Made by a program: the position numbers and the translations under genes
Shown here: positions 22,067 through 32,530 of the stretch, in pieces
How the letters are laid out: each line of letters starts with the position of its first letter
Position numbering within the stretch: position 1 is the first letter of the stretch
Notes under the pieces: generated by a model
Seen by the model: only the letters and a program-made list of their open reading frames with translations
Databases searched by the model: none
Told to the model about the DNA's origin: nothing
NCBI RefSeq assembly: GCF_019393635.1
Contig: NC_057861.1
Coordinates: 92,672,827 to 92,736,826 of the forward strand
Direction: 5' to 3'
DNA: 64,000 nucleotides
Source of the DNA: Dromiciops gliroides
Taxonomy: Eukaryota; Chordata; Mammalia; Microbiotheria; Microbiotheriidae

Positions 22067-22423
22067 CAAATGAATTTTGTTATTATTTTTTCTAGCTCTA
22101 TAAAATAATTTTTTAGGTAGTCTGATTGGTATGGCACTGAATAAGTAAATTAATTTAGGTAGAATTGTCATTTTTATTATGTTTTTATTATTTTATTATA
22201 TCAGCTTGGTCTATCCATGAGCAATTGATATTTTTCCAATTATTTAGATCTGATTTTATTTGCGTCTTGTAATTGTGTTCATAGAGTTCCTGGGTTTGTC
22301 TTTGCAGATAGATTCTGAAATATCTTATATTGTCTATAGTTACTTTAAATGTTATTTCTCTTTTTATCTTTTGCTTCTGATCTTTGTTGGTCATGTATAA
22401 TAATGCTTATGATTTATGTGGAT

Positions 22424-22778
22424 TTATTTTATATCCTGCAACTTTGCTAAAGTTGTTGTTTCAAGTAGTTTTTTAGTTGATTCTTTAGGATTCTCTAAGT
22501 ATACCATCACACCATCTGCAAAGAATGATAGATTTGTTTCCTCCTTGCCTATTCTATTTCTTTTCATTCCTTTTTCTTCTCTTATTGCTAAAGCCAACAT
22601 TTCTAGTACAATATTAAATAATAGAAGTGATAATGGGCATCCCTGTTTCACCCCTGATATAATTGGGAAGGCCTCAAACTTATCCCCTTTACACATAATG
22701 TTTGTTGATAGTTTTAGATAGATACTGTTTATTATTTTAAGTAAAGCTCTACTTATTCCAATGCTCTCTAGTGTTTTT
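22424..22778 (-). pseudogene. L1 ORF2 reverse transcriptase segment, catalytic motif altered
   Basis: Encodes the L1 reverse transcriptase palm region, which normally copies L1 RNA at the nick. From the minus strand one reads IINSIYLK, then SGVKQGCPL, LLFNIVLEMLA and FFADGVMVYLENP. The last motif is normally FADD with two catalytic aspartates. The second is Gly here, which would remove polymerase activity. Its upstream continuation is at 25628-25777, across the nested insertion. Beyond about 22778 the open frame runs into tail sequence of that insertion. Confidence 0.85.
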
Positions 22779-23876
22779 TTTGTTTTGTTTTGTTTTTTGT
22801 TAGCAACAAACATTTATTTTATTTTTTCCAGTTACATGTAAGGGTAGTTTTCAACATTCATTTTCATAATATTTAGAGTTCCAAACTTTTCTCCCTCCCT
22901 GCTTCCCTTTCTCCCCCCTCCCCCCCCCCGACAAGATCGCCACCAGGTTATATATGTACAATCCACAAATGTTCTTTCTATCAGTTCTTTCTATGGGGGT
23001 GCATAGTAAGCTTCCTCATTAGTTCCTTGGGATTTTCTTGGATCATTGCATTGCTGAGAGTAGTTAAGTCATTCACAATTGCTCATTGAACAATACTGCT
23101 GTCACTATGCACAATGTCCTCCCAGCTCTGTTCACTTCACTATACATCGATGTTCAGTAGTTTTTCCAGGTTTTGGGGGGATCATCCTGTTTGTCATTTC
23201 CTATAGCACAAGACCATTCCACCACAATCACATAGCACAGCTTTTTCCATCATTCCTCAATTGATGGACATTCCCTTGATTCTCAATTCTTAGCCTCCAC
23301 CAAGAGTTTCTATAAATATTTCTTGTACAATTTTTCCCCCTTTTCTCTTTTTCATGATTACTTTTTTTAACTGTTTCCCTTCCATCCTATTCCCTTCCCC
23401 ATGATATTTATTCTATTATCCATCTTCATTCATCCTATCACTCTTCAAAAGGGATTTGCTTCTGTCTGACCCCTCCCCCACTCTGCCCTTCCTTCTTTTG
23501 CTCCTCTCTCTTTATCCATTCCCCTCCTATTTTCCTGCAGGGTTAGAGAGTGTGTACATTATTCCTACCTTGAGCCAATTCTTATGAGTGTTAGGCTCAT
23601 TTACTGCCCAGATTAAATAAATTACTCCACCCAGTTGGGTGTGTGTGTGTGTGTGTGTGTGTGTGTTAGGCCCTCCTTGAGACAGCTCTGATTAGTTAAA
23701 GGTCTTTGAGCCTTTTCTGATGAGTGTAAAATTCATTTACTACCCTGCTCCTCTCCCATCTCTTCCCCCATTCCATAAGCCTTTTCCTGTTTCTTTCATG
23801 TAGGCTTTCACCTCTGCTCTTCCCCCTCCACCAGTGCATTCCCTTCAACCCTCAATTTAACCCTAAAGATGTCATC

Positions 23877-24000
23877 ACCTAGCTAGGTAACACGGTAGAC
23901 AAAGCATCACCCCTGGACCCAGGGGGATCCCAGCCAAAACCCGGCCTCAGACACAAGACAGTCACCCACTGTATGACCCCAGGTATGTCCCCCAGCTCCA
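23877..24000 (+). repeat. SINE-like remnant inside the nested HAL1-like element
   Basis: 'cacctagctaggtaacacgg', 'caaagcatcacccctggacc' and 'cccggcctcagacacaagac' resemble the head and body of the tRNA-derived SINE, opposite in direction to the surrounding element. The 3' part is scrambled ('ctgtatgaccccaggtatgt'). A homologous remnant occupies the same place in the element at 58508-61446. Confidence 0.7.
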
Positions 24001-24029
24001 ATTATTTTTATGGTTCTCTAGGGTCTTAT

Positions 24030-24943
24030 ATTTGAAACTCAAATTTGCCATTCGGTTCAGGAAGTTTCATCACAAATATCTGAAAATCTTCTTTTTCATT
24101 AAAGTCCCATTTTTCTGCTGAAAGATTATGCTGAGTTTTGCTGGGTAGGTTATTCTTGGTTGTAATCCCATTTTCTTTGCCCTCTGGAATATCATATTCC
24201 ATGCCCTCTGGTCCTTTAATGTAGAAGCTGTTAGATCTTGTGCTACTTGAATTCTTTCTTTTTGGCAGCTTGTAATATTTTCTCCTTGACCTGAGAGCTC
24301 TGGAATTTGGCTATAATATTCCTAGGAGTTTTACTTTTGGGATCTCTTCCTGGAGATAATCGGTGGATTCTTTCAATTTCTATTTTAGCTTCTTCTTCTA
24401 GAATTTCAGGGCAATTTTCCCTGAGAATATCTTGGAAGATGATGTCTCAGCTCTTTCCTTGATCATGGTTTTCAGGTAGACCAATAATTTTCAAATTATC
24501 TCTCCTGGACCCATTTTCCAGGTCAGCAGTTTTTCCCAGAAGATACTTCACATTGTCCTCTATGTTTTTATTCATTTGGATTTGCTTTATGGTGTCTTTG
24601 TTTCTCATAAAGTCACTGGCTTCCATTTGTTCAATCCTCATTCTTAGGCAATTATTTTCATCAGAGAGCTTTTGTACCTCCTTTTCCATTTGGCCAATTT
24701 GACTTTTCAAGCTGTTGACTTTTCTCATGTCTTTCCTGCATCACCCTCATTTATCTTTCCATTTTTTCCTCTACCTCTTTAACTTTATCTTCAAAGTCCT
24801 TTTTGAGCACCTCTATGGCCTGAGACCAATTTGTATTTAGATATAGGGGCCCTGATGTTGACATCTTCCTCTGAGGGTGCACCTCGGTCTTCCTTGTTAC
24901 TGAAGAAACTTTCTATGGTCCTCACCTTTCTCTGTCTGCTCAT
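24030..24943 (-). pseudogene. L1-type ORF1 remnant (nested element)
   Basis: ORF1p is the L1 RNA-binding, trimeric coiled-coil protein. The candidate start is the ATG at 24943 (MSRQRK...). The longest open part, 24728-24447, contains a heptad-rich coiled coil (VNSLKSQIGQMEKEVQKL, with NNCLRMRIEQME) and then the start of the RRM domain (RRDNLKIIGLPE, a strong L1 ORF1 signature). Frames after 24447 continue with an IERIHRLSPGRDPKSK pattern and a C-terminal domain remnant. The start and the coiled-coil frame are not in phase, and stops occur, so it is not functional. Confidence 0.82.
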
Positions 24944-25627
24944 CTTGCCTTTCTTTTACTTGACTTTTAGCTCCTTAAAGTTGGGCACTGTTTCCAGGCT
25001 GCAGTATCCCAAGTTTAAGAAGTCCCAGATGGTATGATTTAAGGAGGATCAGGTTCTTCACTCACTTGGCCTGTTTCCTGGTCTGTAGATGACCCCAGAC
25101 CAACTTGCTAATCAATCAGCTTTGTGTGTTGTGGTTGTTAGCTCTGATGAGCCTGTGCCCCTCCTCCACCTGGGCCCCTGCTACTCAAGCCTACCTCCTG
25201 GTTCTTTGCGGGGGTGAAAAACCCAAGTTCTGCCACAGCACCAGCATAGACCCCTGTAGTCTCCCCCCTACCCAGGACCCAGCCCTTTCACCAGACTGTG
25301 AGCTTAGTTCCAGACAACACTGGCGCTTCTGCTGATTCAGAGGCTCTGGGGGTCTCCTCTAGTGAGGCCTTTCTGGGACTGGTTCTGTGTCAGGGTGACT
25401 GTGGGGTTGGGCTCGACTCCTGTATCAGCACAGCAGCTCCCTCCTTCTGACCTTCCAAGCTGTTCTTGGTTAGAAGATGATTTAAGCACATTCTTCTGTG
25501 AGTTTTGCTGCTCTGGGCATTTTCCTATGGCGTTACTTGGATGTTTTTTAGAGTGATCATGTCATGAGTTTGAGAGCTCACTGCCTTTCCTCTGCCATCT
25601 TGGCTCCACCCCTGCTAATGTTTTTAA

Positions 25628-25777
25628 TAGGAATGAGTGCTGTATTTTGTCAACAGCCTTTTCTGCATCTATTGAGATAATCATGTAATTTTTGTTAGTT
25701 TTGTTATTGATGTGGTTGATTATGTTGATAGTTTTTCTATTGTTGAACCAGCCCTGCATTCCTGGTATAAATCCCAA
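25628..25777 (-). pseudogene. L1 ORF2 reverse transcriptase fingers segment
   Basis: Minus-strand codons give [11 protein letters not shown], then [18 protein letters not shown] and SFLLKTL. These are the conserved L1 fingers segment and motif A region. The catalytic Asp of ISIDAEKA is kept, and the following F is V. It continues in 22424-22778 after removal of the nested element. Confidence 0.85.
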
Positions 25778-25926
25778 TGGTCATAGTGTATTATCCTGGT
25801 GATAAATTGGTGTAATCTCCTTGCTAATATTTTACTTAAGATTTTTGCATCAATATTCATTAGGGAAATTTGTTTGAGTCTGCTTAGTTTATGTATTCAC
25901 ACCATATTTGCTAAATTTTATTTTTT

Positions 25927-26690
25927 GCAACTTCTACCCCAATACCCCTCATTCTGCCTACCATGACCAAAGGGAACAAGACATTTTACAAATAAAGAAA
26001 CTGAGGCTTAAATGGGTATAGTGACTTGCTCAAGATCTCACTACTAAACTGCAGTAAAAAATGTAAGTTTTAGCTGAATCATTTGAGAGTTGAGTGCATG
26101 CTACTGAAGTGGCTTTTGAAGAAGCCCCCTTTTGGGGAGGAGACCACAACAAACGGACATGAGCCTGCTGCTGCCCGGAGAGCTGGCCATGCATGCCGTG
26201 CTTCTGGGATGGCAGTTTAAAAACTGAGGGTGGAATGGAAGTTCTCTCACTCTCTAGCTTTGTAGCTTAGCCTGGCGGCCCACACATTTGGTGATCGACT
26301 CTGGTTCGCAGCCTGGCAGGCAGTTTTGGGATTCGGTGATTTTTATAATGGAATATAGGCTAAGCTTAGATCTAAGATTATTCATTTGTATTTCTACTTT
26401 CCTATTTCCCTTATCGGTATCACCTTTTTGTTGTCTAATTAATATCCAAACAATAAAAGCTAATCCCTCACTGATTAAAGCTCAGAGGCTTCTTTTTCTT
26501 AGTGGTCTGGGAGATATATAAGGGAAAAGTTAAAGGGGGAGTTTAATGCTTGTATATCCAATTTTAAATCTCACAGAAAGTAGCAGAGCCAGGTCTTTAA
26601 CTGACATTTTGTGGCTTCAAGTCCAGTTTCCTTCCCTATCCTTAAACTACTTCTTATCCAGAATTTCTCTCCTACCCCTGACTTTTTTTT
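25927..26690 (-). repeat. MIR-type copy split by an LTR-like insertion
   Basis: Reverse MIR sequence before ('aataaagaaactgaggctta', 'gtgacttgctcaagatctca') and after ('agcagagccaggtctttaac', 'gtccagtttccttccctatc') the segment 26042-26567. Confidence 0.6.
26042..26567 (+). mobile_element. LTR-like insertion, class uncertain
   Basis: About 526 bp of G+C-richer, unrelated sequence inserted in a MIR, flanked by 'atctcac' on both sides (26035-26041 and 26568-26574). It has a 'CAATAAAAGC' signal near 26449, about 110 bases before its end, as an LTR on the plus strand would. An upstream 'gcttagcctggcggcccaca' segment is LTR-like in character. The ends are not a clean TG...CA, and the MIR may overlap both flanks. 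The true limits and class are open. The 77-codon frame at 26288-26521 has no recognisable domain. Confidence 0.45.
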
Positions 26691-26950
26691 TGAGGACAGT
26701 ACAAAATAATATTAGCTAGCATTTACAAAATGTTTAAGGTTTGATAAGTATTTTACAAAATTGTCTCATTTTAGCCTCCCAGTGACCCTGGGTAGGGTAG
26801 GAACTATTATTATGCCCATTTTACAAATGAGGCAGATAAAGGTTAAGTGACATCTTCAAGGTCACACAGCTTGTATCTGAGGTTGGATTTTAACTCAGGT
26901 ATTCCTGACTACCAACTAGCATGTTATCTACTATGTCACCTAGATACTTA
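26691..26950 (-). repeat. MIR-family copy
   Basis: Reverse MIR, near full length: 'ttaaggtttgataagtattt', 'cccattttacaaatgaggca', 'caaggtcacacagcttgtat' and 'ctatgtcacctag'. Confidence 0.75.
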
Positions 26951-27284
26951 GGTATCCCTCCAATGCCCCTCACCTGGAATTATTGTAGGAGGTTATTGTA
27001 AAATGATTAAGGATTTTTACCTGTTTCAGGAAGTCAGAAGACAGGAGACAACTGTGTGTCATTTTACTAATTCAGCAGTCAGATAGTATTTTACCCATAA
27101 AACCTTTGCACAAGTACAATTCATAAGGTTTTTTGGTTTAAGAAGATTTTGTAATTTTCTTCCTCATCACTTCAGGATTTATGCTAATATAATCATGGGT
27201 TAACTTCTACGCCTAGCTATGAAGAAAAGCTTGCTGAGCCATATATGAACTCAATGGTTGTCAAGGTTATGTCCTACAACTGAC
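26951..27284. other. Unclassified noncoding stretch
   Basis: No repeat or gene recognised. Confidence 0.35.
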
Positions 27285-27540
27285 ACCTTGGCATAGTAGA
27301 AAGAAAGATTCAGAGTCAGAGAAGCCAGAGTTTGAATTCTGCCTGACATAGTTACTAGCTGTGTTACCCTGGGAAAATCACATAAACTCTCTGCTATTTG
27401 GTTTCTTCGTCTTAAAAATGGAGACAATTGTAACACCTACTTCATAGCGTTATTGTGAGAACTGAATGAAATAGCCATGTGTAATGTGTGTTTTTTAGAC
27501 CCTTAAACACTATATAAATGTTACCTATTATTATATAAGC
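27285..27540 (+). repeat. MIR-family copy
   Basis: Forward MIR with 'ccttggcatagtagaaagaa', 'tgtgttaccctgggaaaatc', 'tcgtcttaaaaatggagac' and a 'tatataaatgttacctatta' end. Confidence 0.75.
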
Positions 27541-27654
27541 ACTTACTACCAAGGACTGAGGTATCCATATTCTATTTATCATGAGCATTGTCATTTTGGC
27601 TTTGATTTAATGCCAACAAAATATGCAGCCTGACTCAATATGATAAAAGTAATT

Positions 27655-28010
27655 CAACAAGCATTTATTGGTACCTACCATATGCTAGAAAGTGTTTGAA
27701 GATTTGAAGATGCAAAAGAAAAAAATAAACAATAGTCCCTAGCCTCAGGGAGGTTACATTCCATTGTAAGGAAATAACATTCATGGAGTTAAATCCTTGC
27801 CCCCAGGGAGGTTACATCCTATTTTGAGGAAATAGCATTCCTACATATAAGTGCAAAACAATTCAAGGAGGAGGAAGATAACTAAGTGAAGGGGGTTTAA
27901 AAAGGGTTCCAATAAGAGCCTTGAAAAAAGCTAAGACTTCAAAAAGGATGCAATGAGAATAGAGTGAATTCCAGATGTGGAAGACAGCCTTTGCAAAAGT
28001 ATGAAGGAAT
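27655..28010 (-). repeat. L2 LINE 3' end with an internal partial duplication
   Basis: Reverse L2 ('aagcatttattggtacctac', 'catatgctagaaagtg'). The segment 'cagggaggttacattccatt...ggaaataacattc' at about 27746-27783 is repeated with changes at about 27804-27841. The downstream 'agccttgaaaaaagctaaga' and 'gatgtggaagacagcctttg' belong to the same family of flanking sequence seen again near 52060-52130. Confidence 0.65.
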
Positions 28011-28109
28011 GCCTCTATAAAATGAATGTGTTACACATGCATGTATTACTATTTTCAAATGTATATAGGTGCTGTTGTGGTTTAATAAAATCCAAACTAA
28101 TTTTAAAAA

Positions 28110-28230
28110 CATTGTAAGAGGCAGCTTTGAAAAGTGGATAGATTGTGAACCCTGGAGCCAGGAAGACCTGGGTTCAAGCTTACCTCAGATAAGCACTGAT
28201 TCAATGACCTAGGCAGCCCTCTAAGACTGC
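28110..28230 (+). repeat. tRNA-derived SINE/MIR fragment
   Basis: 'aagaggcagctttgaaaagt', 'ccctggagccaggaagacct' and 'gggttcaagcttacctcag' mark the head of a tRNA-derived SINE. The 3' half is degraded. Confidence 0.6.
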
Positions 28231-30154
28231 CATTTACAGAAATTCAGAACTGGATGTTTCCTCATTTGCGAGTTCTCTTTAGCAGTAAAATCATAGGTCA
28301 TGACATCACAAGTCAATTCTCCATTCCCACTAAAATTAAGGTACCTTTTTTTCATCTTGCATTTTTGTCAACCAAAGTATGATAATAATAATAATAGAAA
28401 TACCATGGATGGGTGAGTCTAGGGAAATATAAAAATTTGTGCTGAAAAGGGTTTTTTATAATTGAAAATCTTGGAAGCAATTTTAAGGGTATAAACAAAA
28501 TTATAAAGAAAACATTGAATTTGAGTGAGGCAATGATTAGTTTTAAACACTTTCTAAATTATTTTATTTTTAGTGTTTTAATTAATTTTTTTCAGTCAAT
28601 GTAAATAGCTTTCCCTCCCTTTACTATTATTCCTCCCATGAAAAAGAAAGAAAAAAAAAACTATTACAAACATGTATACTCTAGCAAGACAAATTTCCAC
28701 ATTGACCATGTCCAAAAAAAAATTAAATAAATAAAAATATCACTTTTCATTGAGTACATCAGCTATCTCTCAAGAGATGGGTAGCATGTTTCATCATAAG
28801 TCCTCCGGAATCATGGTGGTTCATAACTTCACTTATCTTATTTCCTAAGTCTTTCAACATTGTTTGTCTTTACAATATTGTCACTATTGTATAATTTTTT
28901 CTGTATATCACAATAGTTTTCCATTATATTCATATACCCTAACATGTTCAGCCATTTCCCAATTGATGTGACTCCTCAATTTCCAGTTTTTCCTGCCAAA
29001 AAAAAGCTTTACTTATAAAAATCTATCTTTGACCTATTTGAAGTATTGATCAAGTAGTAGTCATGCCTGGGTCAAAGGGTAAGCACAATTTAATGGATCT
29101 GGGGGCAAAGTTCCAAATTGCTTTCCATAATGGTGGAATGATTTAATAACTTTATCTATGGTGCATTAACATACCTATTCTCACACAGTCCCCCCCAACA
29201 ACTGTAATTTTCCTTTTCTGTCAATTCTACCAATCTAAAGGGTGGAAGGTTGAACCTCAGAATTGTTTTAATTTAAATCTCTCTAATTATTAGTGATTTG
29301 GAGAATTTTTGTATGGCTATTTCTAGCTTGAATTTATTTCTCAGAAAGCTGTCTATTCATATCTTCTGACAATTCATCAATTGGGGAATGATTCCATCAT
29401 ATAAATTTGAATCATTTCACTATATATCTTATCATGATCACTACTTCTGCCTCAGCTGAGGTATAATAGGTTTGAATCAGTTCCTTATATTAATTCTATG
29501 TGCATATTTATGTCTCAAGTATTTCTTGTAAGCAACATATTGTTGGAATCTATTGTCTAATGCATTAGATACCCTCTTTCCTTTTACCAGTGAGCCCATC
29601 CCATTCATATTCAGTTATGATCAATCATTATATGCTTTCTTCCATCCTATTCTTCCTTCTCTGTTTTCCATTCCAACTTTATAAATACAGGAAGAGAAAA
29701 GGAGTATTCTCAAAACCAGTGTTCCAGTTTTGATGCAATCTACTTCTAATCCACTGACCTTCTACACTTACTCTCATCCCAAGACAGGTTCTGATTCTTT
29801 CTTTAAAAATCTCTTTTTGAGATACACTCTTTTTAAAGTTTATTTTGCTTAGGAGTAGTCTCTCCTTTAATCTTTCTTTTTATTCTCCCTTCTTCCTTTT
29901 CCCCTTTCCCTATACTTTGCTTATTTCTATACCTTATGTATATGTATTCTTCTTTCCTTTGACCAGTTTAGATGAGAGTGATATTTGAGTGCTAACCCCC
30001 ACCTTGAACTCCTACTTCTGTTTTTATAGATAACATACTCATATATCCCGAATATATTTTATAATTTCCTCTAACTTTCCTATCCTTCCATGGTCTAATG
30101 TTTAATTCATCCCTTCTCTTTTTATTCTTCTCTTAAGATCATAAGATATACTAG

Positions 30155-30757
30155 TGTAATGGGGGCAATGGGGTATGGGTTAGATCCGGGGTTGGGGTTC
30201 TTAGGAATTCCTCTTTAAAGAATTACACCCTCTTGCACACAAAAGTAGTTAGAATAAGGTGGTAATTTATTTAGGAGCAAGGGAAGGGAAAGGTGGGGGG
30301 AGGGAAACCATGAAGAAATCCTTAGATTTCTCATGGGGAAACAGGCACAAAGCACATGGCTCAGAGGTACCAAATCTCCTCGAACAAGAGAATGGAAGGT
30401 ACTTTTATAGAAGACTGATGGGGGGAGGGGTCACCATTTGACTGTGGAAAGTTCCTTTAGTGAGGGAGGACCATCCCCCACTGGTGGTAGCTGGGGGAAT
30501 TGGGTGAGGAGTGAAGGACCATCCCCCACTGGTAGTGACTAGAGGAATTTGGTGAGGGGTGGCTCTCTCTTCAGGACACAAGGGCCGCAGCCACACCCAA
30601 GGGAGACCAGAATGAAGGGTAGGAATCCGAAGCTAGCTCAGTCAATTTGGTTCAGCTTATCTCTCTAGGTGTTATCTGTCCTCTGGTTTAGTTTCTCCAG
30701 GAGAAGATTCCTCAGTGTGCCCCAGAGAAATTCTGGGGTGCTCTGTACCCCATGACA
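30155..30757 (-). mobile_element. Solo LTR of an endogenous retrovirus, family B, copy 2
   Basis: A 603-bp element with ends TGTAATG...CATGACA and an exact 4-bp direct repeat 'ctag' at 30151-30154 and 30758-30761. On the minus strand a TATA-like 'CTATAAAAG' at about 30403 and an AATAAA-type signal at about 30272 are in LTR order. The sequence has an imperfect internal duplication around 'ggaccatcccccactggt' (30468 and 30517). It is related to 18437-19060. No viral genes. Confidence 0.85.
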
Positions 30758-30999
30758 CTAGAAATACTCTCAGGCCTTGTCTAGTTAGACTTTCACTCTG
30801 ACCTCTGATGTTGATAGAGTTTTAAGTGGGTACATGCATCATCTCCCCATATTGGAGTATAGTTTATCCTTGTTTAGTCCATTGTGACTCCTTGCTAATG
30901 TTTGCCTTTATTTGATTCTTTTGATGCTGGTATTTATATTTCAAAATTTCCACTTAATTCTGATCTGTTCATCAGGAATATTGGATGCCTTCTGTTTCA

Positions 31000-31290
31000 T
31001 TAAAATTCCATTTTTTTCCAACACAAAATTATTCTTAGTGTTGCTTGGTGTGTGATTCTGGGTTGTAAGCCTTTATCTTTTGCTTTCCTGCAAGCTCTCT
31101 GATACTTTATTGTGATGAATGCTTGTGTGATTCTGACTATGGCTCTATTTGGTACCTCTTTGGCATCTTGTAATATATATATATATTTACTTTGACCTAG
31201 AATCCCTGGATTTTTGGCCATTATGGTCCTAGATGTTTGCATTTTGGTATTTCCTTTAGGAGGTGACCAGTGGATTCTTTCTATGCCCAA
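31000..31290 (-). pseudogene. L1/HAL1-type ORF1 C-terminal remnant
   Basis: A 96-codon open frame corresponds to the C-terminal part of ORF1p. It opens with IERIHWSPPKGN (cf. IERIHR..P), has a damaged middle, and ends with KGLQPRITHQATLRI, the usual end of the C-terminal domain. It lies in the older HAL1-like element. The first Met is internal and the N-terminal part is out of frame. Confidence 0.75.
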
Positions 31291-31411
31291 TACATCTTTA
31301 TGTTATGCACATTAAACTTGAAATATGATGTCTGGGATCATTTTTGATCATGGTTTTCAGGTAGTCCAATGATTTCTAAATTATCTCCCTTCTAAGTGTT
31401 TCTCTTTGGGA

Positions 31412-31630
31412 CCCAATTTTGGGGGTTTTGTGGCAAATATGCTAGGGTGATTTGCCATTTTCTTCTCTAGCTCATTTTACAGATGAGGAACTGAGGCAAA
31501 CAGTGTTAAATGGCTTACCTAGGGTCACACAGCTAGTAAGTGTCTAAGGATGAATTAGAACTCATGGAGATTAGTCTTCTTGATTCCAAACCTGGTACTC
31601 TACCCACTGTACCAACTAGCTGCCTAAGAT
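31412..31630 (-). repeat. tRNA-CORE-RTE SINE (MAR1 type), tail shortened
   Basis: Reverse copy: 'tgatttgccattttcttctc', 'agctcattttacagatgagg', 'agggtcacacagctagtaag' and right end 'gtaccaactagctgcc'. Inserted in the older HAL1-like element. Confidence 0.75.
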
Positions 31631-32467
31631 ATCTTATGCTTTCTTCTATTTTTTTTTCAGTATTTTAAATTTATGTTAATATTTTTGTGGACTCAAAATG
31701 CCTTTCTTTTCAACCCATTCTAATTTTCTTGAAGTACTTACTAGTTCTTCCATCCTACTCTTGACTTTGGACTTAATGTTAGAACTTGGCTCTGTGTACC
31801 TCTGGAAGGAATGTTGCTGCTTTCTTAGGCCACTGAGTATTTATGCTAGTTCAAGAACTCAAGGAAAGCTCAGGTTGAGGACCATCAAGTTTTCAATGCC
31901 CCCAAAATTGTCTGATGCAAGGCAAAATTTGGTTACTGCCCTAGTGGTCTGAACTTTGCAAGTTCCTGACATGTTTGGATCTGAGCAATATATCTGTTAG
32001 CTTGCTCCTGTTTGGAGTTCCAAGTGGACTGCTGCTGAATTCAACCACAATCAGACAGTTGGAAAGCTTAGCTGGTTCAATCTGGCAGAACTTTTTGGTC
32101 CTCCTTTGAGCGGCAATTCCTGTCCTGCTTACTACATTGCAGGTTTCAGATCAGACTAGCAGCTGAAATTAAGACTCTGCTCTGCTCCTTTAACCAGAGC
32201 CACATAGATGCTAATTGCTTCTGAGATTGCTTCTTGGTCAGTCTGGGTTAGGCTCAGGTCCTCTCCTTGGTTCTCCGTGGATCTCTAATAGAGAACTGGG
32301 TAGTTATGGATTAAAGAGCTGCCCTTTGTACCATTTTCTATAGCCTGCCCAAGGTTGGTTTCCTCTATGTGAGTCTGGGACCTCTACTTGCCATGGTGCA
32401 TAGGTTTGGCCTTTATTCAATCCTGTTATGTCTGCTATGTCTCACTAGACCTTGCCCTCAATGTTGG

Positions 32468-32470
<3 letters not shown>

Positions 32471-32525
<55 letters not shown>
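32471..32525. repeat. Simple repeat (CT)n
   Basis: A near-perfect CT run of about 27 units. It accounts for the Leu-Ser runs in two open frames at 32369-32702. Confidence 0.97.

Positions 32526-32530
<5 letters not shown>

Larger units (their letters stand above)
22779..25614 (-). mobile_element. ORF1-only L1 derivative (HAL1-like), nested copy
   Basis: About 2.84 kb inserted in the ORF2 of another L1. The flanks share 'ctaRtgttttt' (22768-22778 and 25615-25625), a short target duplication with one difference. On the minus strand the order is as follows: an L1-like 5' end ('GGGGTGGAGCCAAGATGGC' near 25605); a 5' region; a broken ORF1 from ATG at 24943 to about 24030; an antisense SINE-like remnant (23877-24000); a purine-rich region with a (GT)n at 23637-23667; and an L1 3' UTR ending at 22779 with (CAAAA)n. 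No ORF2, endonuclease or reverse transcriptase is present, so it must have been copied by another L1. Its layout equals that at 58508-61446. The half-L1 (HAL1) class is known from mammals. The assignment to that class is by structure. Confidence 0.82.
19509..25910 (-). mobile_element. L1 LINE (5'-truncated), host of several later insertions
   Basis: A minus-strand marsupial L1, framed by a 16-bp direct repeat 'ctaaattttatttttt' at 19493-19508 and 25911-25926. Read on the minus strand it holds ORF2 from the reverse transcriptase domain on (from about 25880), the ORF2 C-terminus (about 20220-19884) and the 3' UTR with the purine-rich segment near 19590-19630. Removing the later insertions (20361-20907, 21199-21374, 21884-22066, 22779-25614) leaves about 2.7 kb, so it is 5'-truncated within ORF2. 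The reading frame is broken and the catalytic motif is altered, so it is inactive. Confidence 0.88.

Noticed and set aside
22424..22813. A 129-codon frame that looks like an intact reverse transcriptase gene
   Set aside because: The match to L1 reverse transcriptase is real, but the frame is only a fragment. It starts in tail sequence of a nested insertion and its catalytic motif is changed.
18437..30757. The two family B LTRs as the two ends of one provirus
   Set aside because: They lie 11 kb apart on the same strand, but the sequence between is L1, SINE, L2 and MIR rather than retroviral genes, and copy 2 has its own 4-bp target duplication.
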